Shown piece by piece: positions 46,701 to 48,859 of a DNA stretch of 64,000 nt (its first letter is position 1; each line of letters begins with the position of its first letter). Location of the stretch: NCBI RefSeq assembly GCF_011303555.1, contig NZ_CP049868.1:4960001-5024000 (forward strand), in the 5' to 3' direction. The translations under genes were made by a program, and so were the position numbers. Source of the DNA: Pedobacter sp. HDW13 (lineage in GTDB: Bacteria; Bacteroidota; Bacteroidia; Sphingobacteriales; Sphingobacteriaceae). The notes below the pieces were generated by a model. That model saw only the letters and a program-made list of their open reading frames with translations, searched no databases and was not told the DNA's origin.

Positions 46701-47784
46701 ATTGGCTCCGGGTGAAACTGTAAGCGATAGTTATGTGTATCAGTTAACTCAGGCTGATAAGGATGCGGGTAGCGTTACCAATACGGCTGGCATTGCGGCA
46801 CAAACACCGGCAAATGTTACGGTAAAAGATGTATCCGGAACGGCCGAAAATAATGATACGCCAACCGTTACGGTAATCCAGAGTTCGGGCGCAATTGCCC
46901 TGGTTAAAACGGCATCATTTAGCGGCAACAAAGTTACCTACACCTTTACCATCAAAAACACAGGTGCGGTTACTTTAAATACCGTTACTTTAACCGATGC
47001 TAAGCTGGGCTTAAACAATAAGGCTATCATTGTTACCGGCGGACTTGCTCCTGGAGCAACAGTTACCAATGTTGAGGTGTATACTTTAACCCAGGCCGAT
47101 AAGGATTTAGGTACAGTAACCAACACCGCAAGCGTAAACGCCAAAACTACTGGTGGCGCTAACGTTTCTGATATTTCCGGAACATCTGATGGCAATAATA
47201 CAGCAACTGTGATCACGGTGCCTAAATCGCCAAAAGCAGTTGATGATGAAGGCGGAACTGTTGCCAATAAACCGGTAACCATTAATGTACTGGCTAACGA
47301 TGATCCTGGAAATTCTACCCTCGATCAGTTAACGGTAGAAATTATGGTTCAACCTAAACATGGTAAAGTGGTTGTAAATGCAGATGGTAGCATTACCTAC
47401 AGACCTGATCCTGGCTATACCGGCGATGATACGTTTAGTTACCGCGTAAAAGATGCTTTCGGATATTACACCAACGTAGCTGGGGTAACCTTAACCGCCA
47501 ACTTCGCCGGACTTACCATTCCGAACCTGTTTACGCCAAACGGCGATGGTATTAACGATACCTTCGAAATTCTGGGCATCAACCAGTACCAGGCCAACGA
47601 ACTTACCATTGTAAACAGATGGGGTAACGAGGTGTTCCGTGCTAAAGGTTACCAGAACAACTGGACAGGAGAGGGATTAAACGAAGGTACTTATTACTAC
47701 CTGTTGCGCGTTAAAAAAGCAGGCAGCGATCAGTACGAAGTATTTAAAGGTTACATTACATTAATCCGGGCGTTTAAAAAATAG
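22732..47784 (+). CDS. Giant T9SS-exported calcium-adhesin-like protein 2 (~8350 aa)
   Basis: About 0.8 MDa. The start is the ATG at 22732 (MNKNLPS), which leads into a signal peptide with core FLVFLMLFLL and cleavage near TKA48; an in-frame TTG 14 codons earlier is less likely. Domain order: IgGFc-binding-like head (~50-466), closely related to giant 1; Ig, DUF11 and PKD-like domains (~473-1216); thrombospondin-3-like Ca-binding repeats (~1312-1979); cadherin-like domains with NEDT..FTDVDG motifs (~1983-2670) and one VCBS-like domain; about 40 Calx-beta domains (2755-7273); six VCBS/tandem-95-like domains (7274-7816); DUF7507-like domains (~7820-8160); one Big_9-like domain; and a type B T9SS C-terminal domain (IPNLFTPNGDGINDTFEILG, ends RAFKK). 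It is presumably a calcium-stiffened surface filament, exported with the downstream PorP/SprF protein. Its ligand is unknown. Confidence 0.92.
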   Translation: MNKNLPSHSLCLSLSKTFVFFKPLASRFSRFLVFLMLFLLANIGLTKAQTYKTHYIAPAPWQYWSQANELVVTTNTSGTSVTVKKSDGTLVTTLTPTPTAPAVYRFVGNPNTVSANALNTILNDRGIIVEGNNPITVNIRNVASDAYTDANIKGNSALFSFGDAAIGTSFRVGYYRDGLSNVVYSVMAVENNTTVKLNGTAITTLNVGQSYIFQTPIGGLVESSAPVVMNSGSNLDAPAGCGDGVFNPVPPVTSLGSEYLVIRSAGNSTAEQTTIVATQANTTLTVTNYNANGTLTSTNTYNLVAAGSFVTIVNGVSGSQYSTSRILATKNVVAYSGTADGCEVDMLTLAPVTSCGGSLVAKTYKFRGSGGGDLPYFGYITTKSATDKVFLTTTGGTTNYTNTDLESIAGVGVRRQLGSTGNYIIDFTNTNIGTPAALTFTSATRMNIAMVQSGGGYSMSNFITPLPEQALKPTLTQPTCSSATLTADPSGVAPFQWYFNGVAIAGATGNSYTPTESGTYTITSRLSCGTSAQSLPVTVALCNVDRAITKTVDNSTPAVNGSIKFTVTASNIGVGTALGVSVTDLLKSGYTYVSHTASAGTSYTSGTGLWNVGSLGSNASATLVITAKVNASGDYSNTATITGTQTDPNTANDAVTISTTPTTAISLTSAASTDAQSICIGSAITNITYSIGGTATNVNVTGLPAGVTSSYNTSTKVLTISGTPSATTSGAQVYTVTTTGGNPNVSASGTIQVNGLVGTPVFTAGSSSTRCQGAGTQTYAATATNATSITYSINTTSSQAVINATTGEVTFSPVFSGTATITATAAGCTPKTATHTITITSTGTITGASPVCSGSNGTLTLGNTTATPVRWEYSTDNGTTWSTYLPNTTSTTLNYTNLNVTTSFRAIVTGGGCAEASSTPVTISVTTRPSIANQSYNLCVSGSFNFAPVDAPAGTTYSWSAPTISGGTVTGGTSGTAASSVSQTLTNTGTTTATAVYTVTPTNAGCAGTAFTITVVIGPNISASAANPPTLCSNGTFSVTPTSNIVNLKYTWTASLISGSNVTGFSNGTTAVSAPISQTLVNSSAATATVRYTVTPVLDNCSGNTFTFDVNVQSAVTVGAIAASQTICTNTAPAPISSTTGGTGAGTITYIWENSTNGTTWNIISGANAGTYTPGALTQTTQYRRTTVSTLNGVACQSAATTPVIITVGTASTITTQPVNQNVRALSNVTLNVATTGGTGTSQYQWQVSTNNGTSFSNISNSSLYSGATTNTLTITGVNSTMEGYKYRVLITQSDNACASVISNVVNLTIDSDRDGVPDSVDLDDDNDGILDTVEGTADFDRDGIPNYLDVDSDNDGIVDAIESNGNPNNDPDKDGKFGTGAFADVNGNGLIDTLDPAAGGTALVIQDKDKDGKPNYLDLDSDGDGIPDTYEAAFYIIDGENDGIIGTGAIVDADKDGLSDLNDPDFVTISTLFNQDRDFDGLSNYLDIDNDNDGIIDNIEGLPTSLYVAPKGLDTDGDGIDDAYDVNNGGAVSGYSNIDGGSAPDYVDTDADNDGFRDWLENAVNSSLEVDVKNNQTGAAGADGIMDLLPDADGDGLADIYDNDNGNTSPIGYATNAGQTPLSMPDTQTPGGDRDWRSTSDYDRDGVPDGIDLDDDNDGILDTVDGFTDDGGRDGLPNYHDLDSDGDGIPDVIEAGGSDPDNNGLPGIGLIGPSDVDANGVPLAANGGYTPPDKDGDGIPNFRDLDSDGDGIFDVTENGGPDPDGDGKVGTGLTNDFDNDGIVDIVDDYNNLTGSLAGDPSGTPMTVKDADGDGIPNYLDLDSDGDGIKDSVEGTTDTDGDGIPNYLDLDSDGDGISDNIEAQSTAGYIAPSGTDTNQDGIDNAYGTGLVPVDTDGDGKPDYLDLDSDNDGDSDTIEAYDTDNNGVANVVAVGADADKDGLDDAFDNNDAAYNPTNGQTPASFPNLDTPGTAERDWREDYNIAPVATVPASISLVEDTPKALTGISFADADGGSLNEVVTLSVPAGQGTLTATSEAGIAVTGTGTNSITITGSTAAVNAFITASKVTYNPAANANGNVTLTVGINDQGNTGGPALTDSKTVTLSIQPVNDIPTVANVTKNGTEDTNVTFTAADFTSQFTDVDGTLAKIQVLSLPSAAQGLLKLNGVNVTAGQEIATADLANLVFVPAANFNGNVSFSYNGSDGTAYAATPANVNINIAAVNDNPVITAVPKAGTEDVTLTFTASDFTNQFTDADGDALAKIQIVTLPPAAQGVLKLNGTNIVAGQEITAANLANITFVPAPNFNGAVTFKWNGSDGTAYATAQNDVNIVIAAVNDIPTINNISLTTAEDVNLPFTLTNFSSNFSDLEGDALAKIQLSNLPPNTQGTLLLNGSAITAGQEILASDIANLVFAPALNFNGNVSFNWAGSDGTSYSSVATVNISVTPVNDPPVVDNFNKSGNEDTVIPFVPADFTGHYTDAENNALTKIQVVSLPANGLLKLNGINITAGQEINSADLDKITFTPDANFNGAANFNWNGFDGTVYATAAKTVTITINPINDAPSFVKGADQLINANTGAQTVNNWASAIAAGPTDEVATQTVNFSLTNNNNAAFTVQPAIDASGNLTYTSAANFTGKVTVTVVLNDNGGTANGGVNQSASQTFIISVKPVGVTDNINTLVNTPVTTDVKANDGASATNATVLAGNGAHGTTTVDGTGKVTYTPNTGYTGTDSYTYTLTTADGVVSDPVTVNVSIYPTVVLSGPALVNENAGTVNYTVTLTGTPGTTLASPVTVVTAITPNTSNAADYNFTSSTITFPAGAVVGAASGTITFPVTIVDDNILESTESYTVSVGSIAGPASLGNASVATSITDNDNASVAINNVTVAENVNGGVATFTVTLTGAVQNSFIVNFATADGTAVQPGDYTATTGTVTFPAGSVSGATQTFTVPVINDNITETSETFTATLSGITGLTTIATATGTATITDNDPATVSISAIPTSYDEAAGTATFTVTLNNAVQDAFTVDYATANGTATAGLDYTAKNGTLTFPAGSVAGAIQTFTVSITNDNVVEPAETFTATLSNPTGGLVTIATATATATITDNDTSVATITAGTSGNENGPVNGTFTVNLSNPSATDTQVTYSLAGTAVEGTDYDAIATKIITIPAGQTAATITIPVKTDVLVEGTETVIANLLSTNSSLVNVTTAPADKTASINILDNNTATVSISATPTSINEAAGIATFTVTLNSAVQNAFDVTYATTNGTAAAGLDYTATSGTLNFPANAAAGTTLTFNVPINNDNLVEPSETFNGTLTGVTGGLVSIATASATVTITDNDAAVASIAAGINGNETGPINGTFVVTLSNPVSTDTQLSYTLSGSATEGSDYSTIATKTITIPAGQTTGTITINVQADALTESTETVIAALVSSNSAATVNTTPASINIIDANTASVSIATTPTVNESAGTATFTVTLNNAVQNAFSVNYSTADGTATAGLDYTVTSGTLNFPANAAAGTVLSFTVPINNDNIAEISETFTATLSGITGGVVVISNATATATITDNDAATVSIIAGTNGNENGPANGTFTVKLSNPSSTDTQITYTLSGTATEGTDYDAIATKTVIIPAGQTTGTITIPVKTDVIVEGTETVVATIVATNSALVTVAPSPADKTATININDNTTATITVSATNDGTEPGTQGLFTFTLSNVATTDTQITYAVSGTATSGTDYSTLGTTVTIPAGQTSVTRPVLVLDDTFVEPTEAVVLTMVAATSNPAITASTAPATVNINDNDNATVSVGNVSVTENGTNATFTVTLTGNVQNAFTVNYATANGSALAGTDYTATTGSVTFPAGSLSGATQTINIPLINDNIAELAETFTLTLNSVGAGSTVTIPAAGATGTATITDDDAASVAIANTSAIESVGNMVFTITLTGNVQDAVSINYSTADNTAIAGADYTAKTGVVTFPAGSVSGATQTILIPVTDDNVTESAESFKATLSAATAPLTITQAEGIGTINDNDASTVSISATPTSVDEAAGTATFTVTLNRAVQASFSVDYATANGTATAGNDYTATTGTLNFPAGSLAGATLTFTVPVTNDNIVEPAETFVATISNVTGGLVTIAINTATATITDNDTSVATITAGTTGNENGPVSGTYTVTLSNPSATDTQLTYTLGGTATEGSDYASIVTKTITIPAGQTTATITIPVLTDALVEGTETVIATLASTNNFAVTVSNTPASINIGDNTTATVTVAATADGAEPAVPGTFTFTLSNAATTDTQITYVVNGTATSGTDYTSIGTTVTIPAGQKTATVSVPVSDDNIAEGNETVILTMTAVTSNPSITASITPATVNIADNDAAVATITAGTAGNENGPVNGTFTVTLSNPSSQATTITYTLGGSAAEGSDYTAISTKTITIPAGQTAGTITIPVLADAQVEGTEAVIATLATSANALVTVSNAPASINITDNNTATLSISATPASINEADGTATFTVTLSNAVQNAFTVDYATVNGTATAGIGSDYTAANGTLTFPAGSPAGATLTFSVAINNDNLVEPAETFDGILSNVTGGLVTIANSSATVTVSDNDVSVATVTPGSNGDETGPANGTFTVTLSKPSSTDTQITYTLGGTATEGNDYATITTKTITIPAGQTTGTILIPVLADAVTESIETVVANLVNTSNPSIAINAAPASINILDANTASVSITTTPSVNEGDGTVTFTVTLNNAVQDAFSVNYATANGTAIDGLDYTSTSGVLNFPANSAAGDKLTFTVPVTDDGIVEATENFTATLSNITGGVVLISNATATATILDNDSSIATISAGVPGDENGPVNGTFTVTLSKPSSTDTQITYTLGGTATEGSDYTPFVSKTLIIPAGQTTGTITVSVLADDLVEGTETVIATLTTSGNPQITVNNTPASININDATTATVTVAATTDGAEPTTPGLFTFTLNHPATTDTQITYSVSGTAVSGLDFTAIGTTVTIPAGQTTATVSVPVLNDNVAEETETVILTMVAATSNAAITAGTAPATVNITDNDTSVATITAGTPGNENRPLNGTFIVTLSNPSSVPTTLTYTLGGTATEGSDYTTIVTKTITIPAGQTTGTITISVLADQIIEGTETVIATLTNSGNPLVTVNNTAANINIADNSTATVTVAATTSGAEPATPGLFTFTLSNVSTTDTQITYSVNGTATSGTDYTAIGTTVTIPAGQTTATVTVPVIDDNIAEGIETVVLTMQAATSNAAITASATPAIVNITDDDTSVATVAAGINGAENGPVSGTFVVTLSKPSSQPTTITYTIGGTAVEGSDYATIVTKTITIPAGQTTGTITIPVLADNLVEGMETAVVTLTTATNPLVSVSNTPASINIIDNTTATVTVAATTNGAEPTTAGQFTFTLSNVSTTDTQVTYAVSGSAISGTDYTAIGTTVTIPAGQTTATVSVPVLNDEIVEGTEAVILTMTAATNNAAITASTTPATVNITDNDTAIATVTPGTTGNENGPVNGTFTITLSKASATDTQLTYTVGGTAVEGSDYSPVVKTVTIPAGATTATITIPVLTDAIVEGTETVQVTLGTSNNPLISVNNTPASINILDNNTATVSITATPVINEAAGTATFTVTLNTAVQNSFSVDYNTANGTATAGLDYTATAGTLVFPANSSVGTSLTFTVPVNDDNIVEPAETFSANLSNVIGGLVTIGTSTATVSITDNDTAVATITPGINGNESGPVNGTFTVTLSNPSATDTQLTYTLAGTATEGTDYANIVTKTITIPAGQTTATITIPVIVDAVAESIETVVATLGTSNNAAISVNGTAASINLLDANTANVSISISAPSVNEGVSTVTLSVLLNIAVQNSFTVDYATANGTALSGLDYTATSGTLTFPANSAAGTILNVVIPIIDDHLIENSESFTVGLSNVVGADVAIGTSPATVVIADNDSAVASITAGTNVNENGLINGVFNITLINPSATPTTLTFALSGTATESADYSAVTKTIIIPAGATTATITIPVLADALAEGTETIIATLTASDNPAITLNNTPAIVSITDADAASVSISSAPVINENAGTATFTVTLSNATQNSFTVNYATVNGTATSGTDFTATSGTLTFPANSAAGATLTFTVPINDDNLVEPTETFSVALSNVTGGVVTLGTSAATVSITDNDVSVATITAGTNGNENGPVSGTYTVTLNNPSSTDTQITFTVGGTATEGSDYSAITKTITIPAGQTTGTITIPVVSDAVVEGTETVVVTLAGTNNPMITVNNTPASINILDNNAVSASISVFQTNVDEAAGTATFTVTLSGSVQDAFSVDYNTSNGTAIAGLDYVATSGKLTFPAGSAAGASLTFTVPIIDDNIAEPGETFNGIISNVTGGLVTIDDGIATVTITDNDASVATITAGTAGNENGPVNGTFTVTLSKPAATDTQLTYTLTGTATEGSDYSNIVTKTITIPAGQTTGTITIPILTDAIVEGAETVVASLVTSGNPLVSISNTPATINIADNTQAIVTVAATVDGAEPATAGQFTFTLSNVSATDTKINYSVSGTATSGTDYTSIGNTVTIPAGQTTATVSVPVLNDNIVEGTETVILTMNAATNNTAIIASATPVTVNITDSGSSIATVTAGTNGNENGPVSGTFTITLNNPSATDTQLTYTLTGTATEGADYSIIVTKTITIPAGQTTGTITIPVLTDGIAEGNETVIATLVSSGNPLITVSNVPATINIADNNSAVVSISTTPTINESAGTATFTVTLNTAVQNAFTLAYTTNDGTALAGLDYTTTSGTLTFPAGAVAGTALTFTVPVNNDDIVEADETFSATISNVTGGLVTIGTATATTTITDNDTSIATIAAGVDGNENGPANGTFRVSLSKASATDTQLTYTLGGTATEGSDFSTIVTKTIVIPAGQTSGTISIQVLGDALLEGNETVTATLTLSGNPAITVSNVPATINITDNNAATVSISGTPTVNESAGTATFTVTLSNAVQNAFTVAYATSNGTAVAGLDYNATSGILTFPAGAAANSTLTFTVPINDDNIVETGETFNASISNVTGGLVTIANNTATTTIVDNDASVATITAGTDGNESGQTNGTFNITLSKASATDTHITYTLGGTATEGSDYSTLVTKTITIPAGQTTATITIPVLSDSIVEGSETVIATLTLSDNPSVIVSNAPATINILDGTNTTVTVTATADGAEPATAGQFTFTLSNVSTTATQITYTVSGTATSGADYTAIGTTVTIPAGQTMVTVAVPVLDDNINEGNETVILTMNAATNNALIVANTTPATVNIRDNRAPVATSPALSTNEDNAVNGAITATDADPLTFTVTTPAAHGTVVVNPDGTYTYTPAPNYNGTDVFIVTVSDGKGGTTAVTVSVTVAPVNDAPVATAPAVVTNKNTPVNGTITASDVDGDPLTFTVTTQPAHGTVVVNADGTYTYTPANNYSGADSFTVTISDGKGGTIAVTIPVTVNPTNVAPVVTAPAIATNEDNAVNGTITATDADGDPITFAVTTPPAHGTVVVNADGTYTYTPAPNYNGTDTFTVTVSDGKGGTTTVTISVTVAPVNDAPVATAPFLVTAKNTPVNGKITATDVDGDPLTYTATTLPAHGTVVVNADGTYTYTPNAGYSGGDTFTVTISDGKGGTTTVTISVTVNFTNDAPVATAPAITTNEDNSANGKITATDADGDPLTFAVTTPPAHGTVVINADGTYTYTPAPNYNGTDTFTVTVSDGKGGTTTVSISVTVNPVNDVPVATAPAITTPQNTTVNGSITASDVDGDPLTFTVSTPPAHGTVTVNADGTYTYSPAAGYSGADSFTVIVSDGKGGTTTVTIPVNVTLVAAPAMSLTKVATNAVSKAGDVINYNIVVTNTGNVTLTNVTVSDAGADAGSILPAGIASLLPGASVTVTAKHTVTLTEVNTGSFSNQASATAQTPNGGTLNKPKSDDPNTTAVDDATVTVIAPASTLTLVKTGTLSSDGNSITYNFTVKNTGNVTLHIITLTDAKLGLNRVIPGTLAPGETVSDSYVYQLTQADKDAGSVTNTAGIAAQTPANVTVKDVSGTAENNDTPTVTVIQSSGAIALVKTASFSGNKVTYTFTIKNTGAVTLNTVTLTDAKLGLNNKAIIVTGGLAPGATVTNVEVYTLTQADKDLGTVTNTASVNAKTTGGANVSDISGTSDGNNTATVITVPKSPKAVDDEGGTVANKPVTINVLANDDPGNSTLDQLTVEIMVQPKHGKVVVNADGSITYRPDPGYTGDDTFSYRVKDAFGYYTNVAGVTLTANFAGLTIPNLFTPNGDGINDTFEILGINQYQANELTIVNRWGNEVFRAKGYQNNWTGEGLNEGTYYYLLRVKKAGSDQYEVFKGYITLIRAFKK
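26665..28670 (+). repeat. Thrombospondin type-3-like calcium-binding repeats
   Basis: Irregular Asp-rich repeats encode motifs such as DSDRDGVPDSVDLDDDNDGI, DGDGIPNYLDLDSDGDGI and DSDNDGIVDAIE. The DxDxDG spacing is that of thrombospondin type-3/EF-hand-like loops, which bind calcium. The block covers about 670 residues and separates the N-terminal head from the cadherin-like and Calx-beta stalk. Giant 1 has nothing comparable, so the two proteins probably differ in calcium dependence. Confidence 0.88.
30994..44550 (+). repeat. About 40 tandem Calx-beta domains
   Basis: I count about 40 domains of 111-115 aa, each with a TFTVTL strand, a G.DY motif, a FPAG/IPAG motif, an E..ETF/ETV motif and an ending such as ITDND, as in Calx-beta domains. 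Three classes recur: A (NEAAGTATFTV, AGLDY), B (GNENGPVNGTF, EGSDY) and C (GAEPATPGLF, SGTDY). From about 35110 onward B alternates strictly with A or C, so the duplicating unit there is a two-domain block of ~674 bp. Confidence 0.9.
44551..46180 (+). repeat. Six VCBS/tandem-95-like domains
   Basis: Six units of ~90 aa, each with APVATAP, a DGDPLTF motif, HGTVVVNADGTYTYTP, and SDGKGGTT before the next unit. Units 1, 3 and 5 carry NEDN with TDAD; units 2, 4 and 6 carry KNTP/QNTT with a (S/T)DVD motif. They therefore form three two-domain blocks, echoing the dimer pattern of the Calx-beta stalk. A 485-aa antisense frame over this block is an artefact of the repeat composition. Confidence 0.88.
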
Positions 47785-47795
47785 ATAAGAGGCTT

Positions 47796-47826
47796 AGTAG
47801 GTCTGGTTTTTAAACCAGACCCTACT
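47796..47826 (+). promoter_or_regulatory. Strong hairpin between giant gene 2 and its PorP gene
   Basis: AGTAGGTCTGGTTT (47796-47809) pairs with AAACCAGACCCTACT (47812-47826), 14 bp with one bulged C and a 2-nt loop. Only two Ts follow, so termination would be partial at best. It could protect an mRNA end after processing or reduce downstream expression. The matching junction in cassette 1 (11 bp) has no hairpin. Confidence 0.6.
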
Positions 47827-47842
47827 TTAAGATATTAAGACG

Positions 47843-48814
47843 ATGAAGAAATTAATTTGGATAATAGCAGGTTCGTTCATGTTGCTATCGGGGGCAGCAT
47901 CTGCACAGCAGGATGCCCAGTACAGCCAATACATGTTCAACGGCATTTACATCAATCCGGCCTACGCAGGTTATAAAGAAGTATTAAACGTACACACCTT
48001 TTACCGTAGCCAGTGGACGGGAATTACCGGTGCACCCCGAAGCATGTCGCTGGCGGTCGATGCCATTGCCAACAGTGGTAATGTGGGGTTGGCGCTTCAG
48101 GTGGCAAGCGATAAACTGGGCGCACAGAATAACCTGAGCATTTACGGTAACTATGCTTACCGCATCAGGCTGAACGATGATGGTAGCTCTCGCCTGGCTT
48201 TAGGTTTAGGGGTAGGTATGGCACAATTGGGGATAGATGGTTCTCTTTTAAACCCGAACAACCCTGAACCTAACCAACCGGTAGGCATGCAGAGTACCAT
48301 TGTACCCGATGCAAGGGCTGGCGTATACTTTGCCAACGATAAATACTATGCTGGTTTTTCGGTCGATAACCTGATTGCTACTTATATTGATATCGATCGT
48401 TATGCTTTTATTCCGCAACCCAAACCACATTATTATTTAACAGCAGGTGCACTGTTTCCGCTTAACGAAAATTTTCAGATCAAGCCTTCTTTTCTGTTAA
48501 AAGACGACCGTGGCGGACCAACCAGCTTAGATGTAAATGCCTCTTTAATGATCAAAGATTTTATCTGGATAGGTGGTTCTTATCGTACAGGAGTAAAACT
48601 GTATGATAAAAGTTATTTGCAAAAAGATCTTACACCACGCAACTCTGCTGTTGCAGCCATACAGATCTTTCCTTCCGAAAAATTAAGGATTGGTTATGGT
48701 TACGATTTCTCTATCGGTCCCTTGCAAGGTTACAGCAGCGGTACCCACGAGATTTCGATTGCCTATTCATTTATCAGACAAAATATCAGGTTAAGTACCC
48801 CAAGGGTGTTTTAA
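47843..48814 (+). CDS. PorP/SprF family type IX secretion outer-membrane protein 2
   Basis: A 323-aa paralogue of the protein at 20157-21131. The signal peptide ends near ASA-QQ, followed by the same QDAQYSQYMFNGIYINPAYAGY start and the same closing RQNIRL.TPRVF. Outside the signal peptide only about nine residues differ, much closer than expected for cassettes whose giant partners have different middles. The sequence therefore indicates a recent duplication or ongoing gene conversion. Its expected role is partner of giant protein 2 in export or surface anchoring through the type B C-terminal domain. It lies 58 bp after giant gene 2, across a hairpin, and 45 bp before the OmpA gene. Confidence 0.93.
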   Translation: MKKLIWIIAGSFMLLSGAASAQQDAQYSQYMFNGIYINPAYAGYKEVLNVHTFYRSQWTGITGAPRSMSLAVDAIANSGNVGLALQVASDKLGAQNNLSIYGNYAYRIRLNDDGSSRLALGLGVGMAQLGIDGSLLNPNNPEPNQPVGMQSTIVPDARAGVYFANDKYYAGFSVDNLIATYIDIDRYAFIPQPKPHYYLTAGALFPLNENFQIKPSFLLKDDRGGPTSLDVNASLMIKDFIWIGGSYRTGVKLYDKSYLQKDLTPRNSAVAAIQIFPSEKLRIGYGYDFSIGPLQGYSSGTHEISIAYSFIRQNIRLSTPRVF

Positions 48815-48829
48815 ATAAATCATATTTCA

Positions 48830-48837
48830 TATTTTTG
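48830..48837 (+). promoter_or_regulatory. Candidate -7 element before the OmpA gene
   Basis: TATTTTTG matches TAnnTTTG exactly, 22 bp before the ATG at 48860, in the 45-bp gap after the second PorP gene. It may allow separate OmpA transcription. No clear -33 element is visible. Confidence 0.3.
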
Positions 48838-48859
48838 ACCAAATTAACTAAACGCTATA

